The notes beneath the pieces are model-generated. The model made no database searches, was not told the DNA's origin, and worked only from the letters and a program-made list of their open reading frames with translations. From Verrucomicrobiales bacterium (GTDB lineage: Bacteria > Verrucomicrobiota > Verrucomicrobiia > Verrucomicrobiales > DEV007), in contig JANQVJ010000043.1 of assembly GCA_030730365.1 (NCBI GenBank), positions 19,859-83,858 of the forward strand: a stretch of 64,000 nt of DNA, given 5' to 3'. The position numbers and the translations under genes were made by a program. Positions 26,538 through 33,849 of the stretch are shown here, piece by piece; position 1 is the first letter of the stretch, and each line of letters begins with the position of its first letter.

Positions 26538-27764
26538 ATGAAGCTCCGCGTCCTTTTTCTCACCCTCTTTCTCCTCGTCTCCAATCTTCGCGCCGGTGAC
26601 TGGCCCTGGTGGCGCGGGCCCGACCGCAACGGCGTGGCGGATGCAGCGCAGGAGGCTCCGACCGACTTCGGTATTGGAAAAGGCATCAAGTGGTCCGCCA
26701 ATATCCCCGGGCGGGCCCACGGGTCTGCGTGCATCGTTGGGGATAAGGTTTTCATCGCCTCAGCGGACGAAGAGAAGCAACTCCAGTCCATGCATGCCTT
26801 TGACCGGAGCACCGGCAAAGCACTTTGGACGGCAGTGGTCCATGAAAATGGCATGACCCAGAAGTCCAACAAGAAGGCCTCGTGGGCTTCCTCTACCCCT
26901 GCCTGTGACGGAGAGCGGGTCTACATGAACTTCATCTCCGGCGACGCCGTCTACACGACCGCTCTCGATCTCGAGGGCAAACAGGTCTGGCAGACGAAAA
27001 TCACCGATTATATTATCCATCAGGGTTACGGATCCTCGCCCGCGATCTATCAAGATCTCGTCATCGTCTCGGCCGACAACAAGAGCGGAGGGGCTGTCGC
27101 CGGACTCGATCGCAAGACCGGAGCCATCGTCTGGCGTAACGAACGGGCAGCCCTCCCGAACTACCCCTCTCCTGTCATTCTCGAAGCCGCCGGCAAAGTG
27201 CAGCTTTTCCTCACCGGGACCGACAAGGTCTCGAGCTTGGATCCCCTCACCGGCAAAGTGAACTGGGAAATCGAAGGCGCCACCACCGAATGCGTCACCT
27301 CCACCCCGACCGATGGCAAACACATCTACTCGAGCGGCGGATACCCGAAAAATCACGTCGCCGCGATTGCCGCCGACGGATCGGGCAAGGTCGTCTGGGA
27401 AACGAACGACCGCGTCTACGTGCCCTCCATGCTCGTGAAGGACGGACATCTCTACGCCACGATGGACAGCGGCGTCGCGATCTGTCTCGACTCCGCCACC
27501 GGAGCCGAAAAGTGGAAAGGCCGTCTCGGCGGAAACTTCAGCGCCTCCCCCGTCCTCGTCGGGGACAAAATTTACGCGGTCAATGAATCGGGCGACTTTT
27601 ACGTCTTCAAAGCAGATCCCGAAAAGCTCGAGATCCTCGCAACAAACAAGGTCGGCGACGAAGTCTACGCGACGCCGAGCATTTGCGGAGGCAATGTCTT
27701 CCTGCGGGTCGCAGAGTATGAGGGGGAAAAGCGGAGCGAGCGATTGATTTGTTTTGGGGAGTGA
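26538..27764 (+). CDS. Secreted PQQ-like beta-propeller protein
   Basis: A 408-aa protein with a signal peptide (about 1-19, LFLTLFLLVSNLRAGD). It begins with the DWPWWRGPDRNGVA motif usual for PVC 'outer membrane protein assembly factor BamB/PQQ-like' proteins. Blade motifs follow, such as MHAFDRSTGKALWTA, GLDRKTGAIVWRN, SLDPLTGKVNWEIEG and CLDSATGAEKWKGRL. No catalytic dehydrogenase residues are evident, so this is probably a binding or structural propeller and not a true quinoprotein dehydrogenase. The ATG at 26538 directly precedes the signal peptide; the one at 26511 is also possible. Confidence 0.88.
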   Translation: MKLRVLFLTLFLLVSNLRAGDWPWWRGPDRNGVADAAQEAPTDFGIGKGIKWSANIPGRAHGSACIVGDKVFIASADEEKQLQSMHAFDRSTGKALWTAVVHENGMTQKSNKKASWASSTPACDGERVYMNFISGDAVYTTALDLEGKQVWQTKITDYIIHQGYGSSPAIYQDLVIVSADNKSGGAVAGLDRKTGAIVWRNERAALPNYPSPVILEAAGKVQLFLTGTDKVSSLDPLTGKVNWEIEGATTECVTSTPTDGKHIYSSGGYPKNHVAAIAADGSGKVVWETNDRVYVPSMLVKDGHLYATMDSGVAICLDSATGAEKWKGRLGGNFSASPVLVGDKIYAVNESGDFYVFKADPEKLEILATNKVGDEVYATPSICGGNVFLRVAEYEGEKRSERLICFGE

Positions 27765-27783
27765 GTGGGTGGGAGGTGACGGC

Positions 27784-28220
27784 TCATCGTTCTTTGGATG
27801 GCCTGCATCTCGGTGGCGTGATTTCCGGAGGAATCTCCGCGCTCGTGACGACCGATGCTTACATGCGCCGGGCGGCAGCGTGTCTCGGGGAACGCAGTTT
27901 TACCGGCGAGTGCGAAGCGAGGCACAATTCAAGGGCGCTCCACGCCGCATCTGATACATCACCACCACACGGAATTCCGTGAAAACGTCCTTCTGTAAGA
28001 TGGCGCCGGTAGTTCGCAAACATTCGCTCCGCCGCGCCGCCTGCAATCTCACCCCGGTCCTCTTTTTGACGAAGCGCGTAAAACAACTCCACCCGGTGAA
28101 AAAAGAGGTAACCGGACGCTCGGGCCTCCCCTTCATCAAAGCCAGGTAGGCCGGGGAATCCGACTCGGGGGCATAGAGCTTCACCAGTGTCGAGGTGTCC
28201 CAGTAAAAAAGTCCGCTCAT
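27784..28220 (-). pseudogene. Broken PIN-domain (VapC-like) toxin gene with inverted 3' end
   Basis: The start (ATG at 28220) overlaps the antitoxin stop by four bases. The first 41 codons read as a PIN domain (FYWDTSTLVKLYAPES, containing the first catalytic Asp). One base is then missing at an A6 run on the + strand (28099-28104). Adding one T on the coding strand joins it to HRVELFYALRQKEDRGEI, which has the catalytic Glu. The frame continues to SPVKLRS near 27888. The expected C-terminus (SLDGLHLGGVISGG, ALVTTDAYMRRAAA, with the last two Asp) is encoded on the + strand at 27793-27889, that is, flipped. Reversing that segment between CGTTC/GAACG restores a 145-residue PIN protein ending at TGA (27784-27786). 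Confidence 0.85.
27788..27894. repeat. Micro-inversion bounded by 5-bp inverted repeats
   Basis: CGTTC (27788-27792) and GAACG (27890-27894) flank the 97-bp segment that carries the toxin's 3' end in the wrong orientation. In the virtual reverse orientation the junctions read through in frame (V-K-L-R-S-L-D-G-L-H-L) and terminate after L-G-E-R. Confidence 0.75.
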
Positions 28221-28468
28221 CGATCCGCCCGACTCTCGTCCCAGTAAGCCTGTGTGGTCACCACGGGATCGCCGAAAGCTTCTTTCGCAGCCGCTTCGGT
28301 CAATTCGTCGATCCACGCCGCGCGATCCTCGGCGCGATGCCCGACAACGACACCCGTAAGCTTCACCATCGGTTCCCCGCGCACGGTGATGAGGACGTCC
28401 TCACCATCAGCCGCGAGCTTGACCAATTCGCTGAACCGGCTCCTGGCATCTCTCAAATTAGTCACCAT
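28217..28468 (-). CDS. Phd/YefM-type antitoxin
   Basis: An 83-aa protein with the Phd/YefM fold at its N-terminus (NLRDARSRFSELVKLA, then DGEDVLITVRGEPMVKL). The acidic/aromatic C-terminal tail (AFGDPVVTTQAYWDESRADR) would wrap around a PIN toxin and block its RNase site. It is first in a two-gene operon with the broken PIN toxin, joined by an ATGA overlap. Tandem 9-bp direct repeats TGTAGTCgC/TGTAGTCaC lie at 28468-28485, right at its start, and could be its own operator. With the toxin broken, this antitoxin is now an orphan. Confidence 0.85.
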   Translation of the reverse strand: MVTNLRDARSRFSELVKLAADGEDVLITVRGEPMVKLTGVVVGHRAEDRAAWIDELTEAAAKEAFGDPVVTTQAYWDESRADR

Positions 28469-28485
28469 GTAGTCGCTGTAGTCAC
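28468..28485. repeat. Direct repeat at the antitoxin start, possible operator
   Basis: TGTAGTCGC and TGTAGTCAC are head-to-tail at 28468-28485. Autoregulation through repeats at the start is common for toxin-antitoxin operons; the operator role here is inference. Confidence 0.35.
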
Positions 28486-28554
28486 TCAGTTTAGAGTATC
28501 AAGAATCTCTCGAAAACACCTGATGGGGAGAAACCGAAGAGACAGGCTGACCAG

Positions 28555-30339
28555 TCACCTCCCCGCTCCCGCCACTTCCTCCACCTCCCACCGGTGATAC
28601 GCCTCCTCATATTCCGGACAACCCGCGACGAGTTCATCGTGCGTGCCGTCACCCGTCAGAAGACCATCCTCGAGAAATAAAATCCTTGGTGCCTGCCGCA
28701 GCAGGTCGATGCGGTGGGTCACGAGCAAAGTCGTGCCGACGCCGTCGCGGGTGCGTTTGAGGATGGAGTCGTGAATGAGTGATTCGCTCTCGGGCTCGAC
28801 GCTGGCGGTGGGTTCGTCGAGGAGGAGGATCCTCGGTTCGGTGAGGAAGGCGCGAGCAAGACTGAGGCGCTGGCGCTGGCCTCCGGAGAGCTTCACTCCG
28901 TTTTGTCCGACACGGGTGTCATACCCCTGCGGCAGATCGAGGATGAAGTCGTGCGCATTTGCCGAGCGTGCCGCGGCCTCGATCTCGGCGGTGGTGGCGT
29001 CGGGTTTACCGTAGCAAAGGTTGTCCCGCACGATGCCGTCGAAGAGGTAGTTTTCCTGTCCCACATATCCGATCGCGCTGCGCAGGTCGGCGAAACGCAG
29101 GTCACGCACATCCTGTCCGTCGACACAGATGGCGCCCTCGACGACATCGTAAAACCGCGGCACGAGATTGAGCAACGTGCTTTTCCCGGAGCCGCTGCTG
29201 CCGGCGATGGCCACAAACTCGCCCGCCGCGACCGTGAAACTGACGCTGCGCAAAATTGGCTTGGCGGACACATAGTGAAAACGCACCTCGCGGAACTCGA
29301 TGCGTCCGACCGGCTCGCGCCAGGGCAGCGCCTCGGACTTTTCCTCAACCTTGACCGGGGTATCGATGATCTCGAGGACGCGCTGCGCCGCCGCCCGCGC
29401 CCGCTGCAGGATGTCACTGGTCTGCGCGATCGTACGAATGGGACTCTGCAGCCGCCACCAGAAGCCTCGGTAGGCAAGGAGCGCGCCAAGGGTGAAGAGA
29501 TCGCTCCCCTTCATGATGAGCCAGGCCCCGAGACCGAGCATGATGAGATTATTGATGAATCCGAAGATGGAGACGATGGGAAAGTAGGTGTTGCGGAGCT
29601 TGCTCGCCTTGACGCTGGCCTCATAAAAAAGGTCGGCCCGCTCGTCGAAGGTCTCCTTCTCCGCCGCCTCGCGTGCGAAGGACTGCGTCACCTGGATACC
29701 CGCGAGCCTGTCCTGTACGAAGGAGCCGATGTGACCCAGCTTTTTGCGGACACCCTCATAAATGCTCTTCACGCGGAGGTTGTATTTACGGATAAAAATG
29801 AAAGCAAACGCGAGTGGCAGGATCGACGCCGCTCCCACGACGGGACTGATCCACAGGACCATCCCGGCCACAGCGATGAAGGTCACGATCTCCTCGAGCA
29901 GACTCGTGAGGCCCTGGAGAACGGACTGCTCCATCGCATCGACGTCGCTCGTGATGCGCGTGACGAGCTCGCCGGTGCTGGTGTCGCGGTGGTAGGCGAG
30001 CGACTGGGCTTCGAACTTCGCAAAGAGCTCGCAGCGCAGATCGCGAACGACAGCCTGACCCGTCTTTTCCATGAGGTAGGAATGCACCGCATTGGTCCCC
30101 GCTCCGACGAGGTAGGTGCCGAACATGATCGCCAGCCACATCCCCAGCGTCCCCGGAGTAAGGGTCTTTTCAACAAGGCCGTCGGCGACATATCCCCAGA
30201 CGAGGGGATGGAAGTTCATGAAGGGAACCGAAAAGATGAGCAGGCTCAGCGAAACAATGAGCCGCGTCCGATATGGCCGGAGCCGCGACCAGATACGGGC
30301 GGTCAGCTCTCGATTGGAAAATGTCGGGGTGGAGGGCAC
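28555..30339 (-). CDS. ABC transporter, fused permease/ATPase (MsbA-like exporter)
   Basis: A 594-aa half-transporter expected to form a homodimer. The type-I exporter membrane domain (about 20-320) has six predicted helices and the cytoplasmic loop motif TSTGELVTRITSDVDA. The ATPase domain has Walker A GSSGSGKST (380-388), Q-loop GYVGQENYLFDG, signature LSGGQ (484-488), Walker B ILLLDE (504-509) and H-loop VTHR. The D-loop reads SVEPESE, with Glu where Asp is usual. MsbA-type lipid or drug export fits, but the substrate is not determined. The start codon is GTG. No partner half-transporter gene is adjacent, consistent with a homodimer. Confidence 0.92.
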   Translation of the reverse strand: MPSTPTFSNRELTARIWSRLRPYRTRLIVSLSLLIFSVPFMNFHPLVWGYVADGLVEKTLTPGTLGMWLAIMFGTYLVGAGTNAVHSYLMEKTGQAVVRDLRCELFAKFEAQSLAYHRDTSTGELVTRITSDVDAMEQSVLQGLTSLLEEIVTFIAVAGMVLWISPVVGAASILPLAFAFIFIRKYNLRVKSIYEGVRKKLGHIGSFVQDRLAGIQVTQSFAREAAEKETFDERADLFYEASVKASKLRNTYFPIVSIFGFINNLIMLGLGAWLIMKGSDLFTLGALLAYRGFWWRLQSPIRTIAQTSDILQRARAAAQRVLEIIDTPVKVEEKSEALPWREPVGRIEFREVRFHYVSAKPILRSVSFTVAAGEFVAIAGSSGSGKSTLLNLVPRFYDVVEGAICVDGQDVRDLRFADLRSAIGYVGQENYLFDGIVRDNLCYGKPDATTAEIEAAARSANAHDFILDLPQGYDTRVGQNGVKLSGGQRQRLSLARAFLTEPRILLLDEPTASVEPESESLIHDSILKRTRDGVGTTLLVTHRIDLLRQAPRILFLEDGLLTGDGTHDELVAGCPEYEEAYHRWEVEEVAGAGR

Positions 30340-30490
30340 GGGATGGTTACGGCGATAAGAAGGTTGCGGTTGAGATACGAACCTGATGAGTCAGACCGGT
30401 TAGACCTTTCTGCCGAATCCGAAGATTCCGCAAAGGCAATGATTTAACCTGAAACGGTTCGCATCCCCGTATCACCTCTCAGCGCGGTAG

Positions 30491-30511
30491 GGACGGTTTG
30501 CCAAACCGTCC
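30491..30511. repeat. Palindrome upstream of the ABC exporter
   Basis: GGACGGTTT-GCC-AAACCGTCC, a perfect 9-bp stem with a 3-nt loop. It is a different sequence family from the GGTGGACA palindromes, one of which lies 50 bp further on. Confidence 0.5.
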
Positions 30512-30559
30512 GACGAGGCCCGAGAAGCGGCCAAACGAACGACCGCCGATGGCCCATTA

Positions 30560-30590
30560 GGTGGACAGGAATGTCCACCCTCCTTGACTC
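30560..30590. repeat. Dispersed palindromic repeat, locus C (single copy)
   Basis: GGTGGACA-GGAA-TGTCCACC (30560-30579) followed by CTCCTTGA. It is the exact reverse complement of the core copies at 37687 and 47117, in the short gap between the ABC exporter and the oxidoreductase gene. Confidence 0.75.
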
Positions 30591-30624
30591 CCTCCAGTGG
30601 CGATAACAATAGTCCATGACTCCC

Positions 30625-32946
30625 TCACCGCGCCGTCACCCTCACCGGAATCGACTTCGAACAGGGGGTGTTGGAAATCGCGGCGGTCAGGCCGATGGGC
30701 ACGAGCGGATTCAGCTCGGGGAAATACCCGGCCACCGCCAGGCGCGGGAGCTCGTAAGGGACCGCGAGGAATTGCTCCACCCTCCTGAGCCGTCCGCCGA
30801 TCTCGTTCTCGATATCGACCTGGGCGAGCGGTCCAATCCCTCGCTCGGCCATGTCTTCGGGATTCATGAAGAGGATGCGACGCTCGTTGCTGATGCCGCG
30901 GTAGCGATCGTGCAACCCGTAGACGGTCGTGTTGAACTGATCGTGACTGCGTATTGTCATCAGCATCAGTTCCCCTTCCTCAAGGTCGGCGCTGGTGAGA
31001 GGCGCGTCGGAAAAGTTCGCTTTGCCCGTGGTCGTTTTGAAGACGCGATTTTTAGCGTTGTTAGGGAGATAGAACCCACCCGGCTCACGAACCCGTTCAT
31101 TGAAGTTTTCAAAGTTCGGCAGGGTCCGCTCGATGAGATCGCGGATGCGGTCGTTATCACTCGCGGCATGGACAAAATCGAGCTCTTCCCGTTTCCCGAG
31201 CGTCGCCTCGGCGAGACGTGCGACGATCATGGCCTCGCTCAGGAGGTTCCCCGAGATGGGCCTGAGTGTGCCGCGGCTCTGATGGACAACGCTCATGGAG
31301 TTCTCAACGGTGGAGAACTGGCTTACTCCGTGGGTATTAAGATCCTCTTCGCTGCGCCCGAGGCAGGGCAGAATGAGACCGGTGCCACCGGTGACGACGT
31401 GGCTTCGGTTCAGCTTCGTCGAGACCTGGGCGGTAAGGGAGCATTGACGAAGGGCTTCGGCGGTGAAGTTCGTGTCGGGCGTGGCCTGGAGAAAATTTCC
31501 CCCCATCGCAAAAAAGACCGAAGCATCGCCCCGGTGCATCGCGAGGATGGACCCGACAACATCGTGCCCGACTTCGCGGGGAGAGGTGAATTTGAATTCC
31601 CGGTCGATCGCCTCGTGGTAGGCCGCCGGCATCTTTTCAAAAATTCCCATGGTGCGGTCGCCCTGCACATTGCTGTGGCCGCGCACCGGACAGAGCCCGG
31701 CCCCCTCGCGACCGATCGCGCCAAGGAGGAGATGCAGATTCACCACCTCGCGTATCGTCGCGACGGCGTTGACATGCTGCGTCAGCCCCATTGCCCAGCA
31801 AGTAATGAGTCTCTTCTCACCGCGCACGATCGTGCGGGCAACCCGCCCGATCTCCTCGCGGTTCAGAGCCGATCGTTCCTCGATCTCAGCCCATCCGACT
31901 GCGGCGGTGCGGGCCGCAAAGCTCTCGTAACCACTTGTTTCAGCCTCGATAAAAGCACTGTCGATAACAGTCCCGGGAGACTCCGCCTCCAGCTCGAGGA
32001 CGGATTTGCAAAGCCCCTGGAATAAGGCAAAATCCCCGTTAATCTTCACCCGGAGAAACTGTGAGGCGAGCGGACTCGAGGCACCCATCATGCCCGTGAT
32101 CTCCTGGGGATGGGCGAAGCCGATGAGCCCCGCCTCTTTCATCGGATTCACCGCGATGACTTCGCCGCCGTTGCGCGTCGCCGCCTGCAGGGTCGAGAGC
32201 ATGCGGGGATGATTCGTCCCCGGATTCTGTCCGACCACGAGAATGGTGTCGGCGACTTCTATATCGTGGAGCGTGACCGTCCCCTTCCCCACCCCGACCG
32301 AAGCGTCGAGAGCGGCACCGCTCGATTCGTGGCACATGTTTGAGCAGTCGGGCAGATTGTTCGTCCCGAACATGCGGACGAAAAGACCGAAGAGAAAGGC
32401 GCTCTCATTCACCGTCCGACCCGAGGTGTAAAAGATCGCCCGGTTAGGATCGTCGAGGGCTTTGAGTTCCTTCGCGACGAGGGAAAAGGCATCATCCCAG
32501 GAGATAGGTTCGTAATGCGTCGCACCCGGCCGCAGCACCACGGGATCAGTGATACGCCCCTGCTGCTCCATCCAGTAATCCGACTGCCGTGAGATCTCGG
32601 CGACGGAGTGCCTCGCGAAGAAAGCGGGATCTACCCGACTGCGGGTTGTCTCCGAAGCGAGAGCCTTGGCTCCGTTTTCACAGAACTCTGTCGCGGCGCG
32701 GTGATCATCGGGATCGGGCCAGGCGCAAGAAGGACAGTCAAAGCCGTTTGTCTGATTCAGCTTCACCATGCCCTCGACCCCACGCTTCAGCCCGGCAAGC
32801 CCGAAGACATGCTTGAACGAAGACGTCACCGCAGCCACGCCGGCGGCGTAAGCCCTGGGGTCGCTGACTTTGATCCCGGTAAAATCGGCCGGAGACTCGG
32901 CCTGGATCTCTTCTTCGGGCAAGGTATGGGAGGGGGGCTTTGACAT
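30625..32946 (-). CDS. FdhF/YdeP family molybdopterin oxidoreductase
   Basis: A 773-aa protein of the formate dehydrogenase H/YdeP group. Visible landmarks are DCPSCAWPDPDDHR near residue 70, GRTVNESAFLFGLF with NNLPDCSNMCHESSG near 195, the cofactor region GQNPGTNHPR, and GHSNVQGDRTMGIFEK. There is no signal peptide, so it should be cytoplasmic. YdeP-like proteins bind bis-MGD; E. coli YdeP is linked to acid resistance, but no in vitro substrate is firmly established. No fdhD or molybdopterin genes are nearby. The CPSC stretch could support an iron-sulfur cluster or another metal site, but the classical four-Cys N-terminal cluster motif is absent. Confidence 0.9.
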   Translation of the reverse strand: MSKPPSHTLPEEEIQAESPADFTGIKVSDPRAYAAGVAAVTSSFKHVFGLAGLKRGVEGMVKLNQTNGFDCPSCAWPDPDDHRAATEFCENGAKALASETTRSRVDPAFFARHSVAEISRQSDYWMEQQGRITDPVVLRPGATHYEPISWDDAFSLVAKELKALDDPNRAIFYTSGRTVNESAFLFGLFVRMFGTNNLPDCSNMCHESSGAALDASVGVGKGTVTLHDIEVADTILVVGQNPGTNHPRMLSTLQAATRNGGEVIAVNPMKEAGLIGFAHPQEITGMMGASSPLASQFLRVKINGDFALFQGLCKSVLELEAESPGTVIDSAFIEAETSGYESFAARTAAVGWAEIEERSALNREEIGRVARTIVRGEKRLITCWAMGLTQHVNAVATIREVVNLHLLLGAIGREGAGLCPVRGHSNVQGDRTMGIFEKMPAAYHEAIDREFKFTSPREVGHDVVGSILAMHRGDASVFFAMGGNFLQATPDTNFTAEALRQCSLTAQVSTKLNRSHVVTGGTGLILPCLGRSEEDLNTHGVSQFSTVENSMSVVHQSRGTLRPISGNLLSEAMIVARLAEATLGKREELDFVHAASDNDRIRDLIERTLPNFENFNERVREPGGFYLPNNAKNRVFKTTTGKANFSDAPLTSADLEEGELMLMTIRSHDQFNTTVYGLHDRYRGISNERRILFMNPEDMAERGIGPLAQVDIENEIGGRLRRVEQFLAVPYELPRLAVAGYFPELNPLVPIGLTAAISNTPCSKSIPVRVTAR

Positions 32947-33191
32947 CCTGGTAGCGGGCTGATAAAAAGAAAAGTCGCATCATATGCCCGAATAATCCGG
33001 CACTTTCTGTACAACCTCGTTACGCTCCGGCGAGAGGATCGGAATCTTTTCATCCAGACCAAAAATTATGCTGGAAATCGGCCTGCGAAATGGAATCATC
33101 ACCCATTAGCGGCTCACCTGTCTTCACCGGCCCCCGGTGTCGCATTCGAACTACTCCGAATGCACCGTTTTCTGAGAGAGACGAATTTTCT

Positions 33192-33210
33192 GCGGTCGCC
33201 GAGCGACCGC
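33192..33210 (+). promoter_or_regulatory. Hairpin immediately before the start codon
   Basis: GCGGTCGC-CGA-GCGACCGC forms a perfect 8-bp stem ending 5 nt before the ATG at 33216. In an mRNA it would mask the ribosome landing area and could hold translation low or make it conditional. Confidence 0.55.
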
Positions 33211-33215
33211 ACCCC

Positions 33216-33836
33216 ATGCCTGAGAAACAAATAGAACTGGCCGTAGAACCCCTCAGTTTCACCCCGCCGAGCGGGAACTGGGCCGACTGTGCCGAGTCCC
33301 TCGAGGAGTGGAACGAAGCCTACCGCCGCGTCGAGGCCTACTTTTCCGCCCTGCGGGTCGATAACAAATTGCTCCTCTCCTCCCTCGTTTTCAAAATCCT
33401 CGGGCTCGTCAGCGAACGGGCCGCCAGCGAACCCGGACGGCTCCCTGTCGAACTCGCGGCCGAGGAGACTGACCGTCTTCTCGTGAAGTGGTTCCGCCGC
33501 GTTCTCGAGAACTCCGAAGTCGAGCCCATCGACCGACTCTCCGCTCGCGGACGTCTCGCGCTACTCTTTGTCGAGAGGCGCGTCCCCTGGCAGCAACTCT
33601 TCCTCAGCGACGATCCTATCCCCGAAGATGTCGTGAAGTCGATGCGCACGGCCTACCTCCGCGCCGACCCTGATTTCCGCTTTGTCGAGATGCGCCCCCG
33701 TCCCATCGATCTCGGAATCGTGGCTGTCGCCAACCGCACCTTCGAGAACATGGGTGTATGGAAGACTGCCGTGCAATGGCTCCTCTGGATCGGCTTCAGC
33801 CTTATCCTCGGCGGCCTTTTCTATCTAACCCGCTGA
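33216..33836 (+). CDS. Membrane-anchored protein of unknown function preceding opgH
   Basis: A 206-aa mostly helical protein with one membrane helix at the extreme C-terminus (about 184-204, VQWLLWIGFSLILGGLFYL), so the bulk faces the cytoplasm in the usual tail-anchored topology. I do not recognise the family. The ATG at 33216 is chosen because it directly precedes the first plausible structured region; the frame is open to 33090. It ends 13 bp before the OpgH-type glucosyltransferase and is probably co-transcribed, suggesting a role in glucan synthesis or its control. No opgG is present nearby. Confidence 0.75.
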   Translation: MPEKQIELAVEPLSFTPPSGNWADCAESLEEWNEAYRRVEAYFSALRVDNKLLLSSLVFKILGLVSERAASEPGRLPVELAAEETDRLLVKWFRRVLENSEVEPIDRLSARGRLALLFVERRVPWQQLFLSDDPIPEDVVKSMRTAYLRADPDFRFVEMRPRPIDLGIVAVANRTFENMGVWKTAVQWLLWIGFSLILGGLFYLTR

Positions 33837-33849
33837 CGGATTTCCCCTG

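Noticed and set aside
28903..30447. A long (514-codon) open frame antisense to the ABC exporter
   Set aside because: It lies opposite clear Walker/LSGGQ motifs and has no recognisable domain; long antisense frames are expected in GC-rich DNA with this codon bias.
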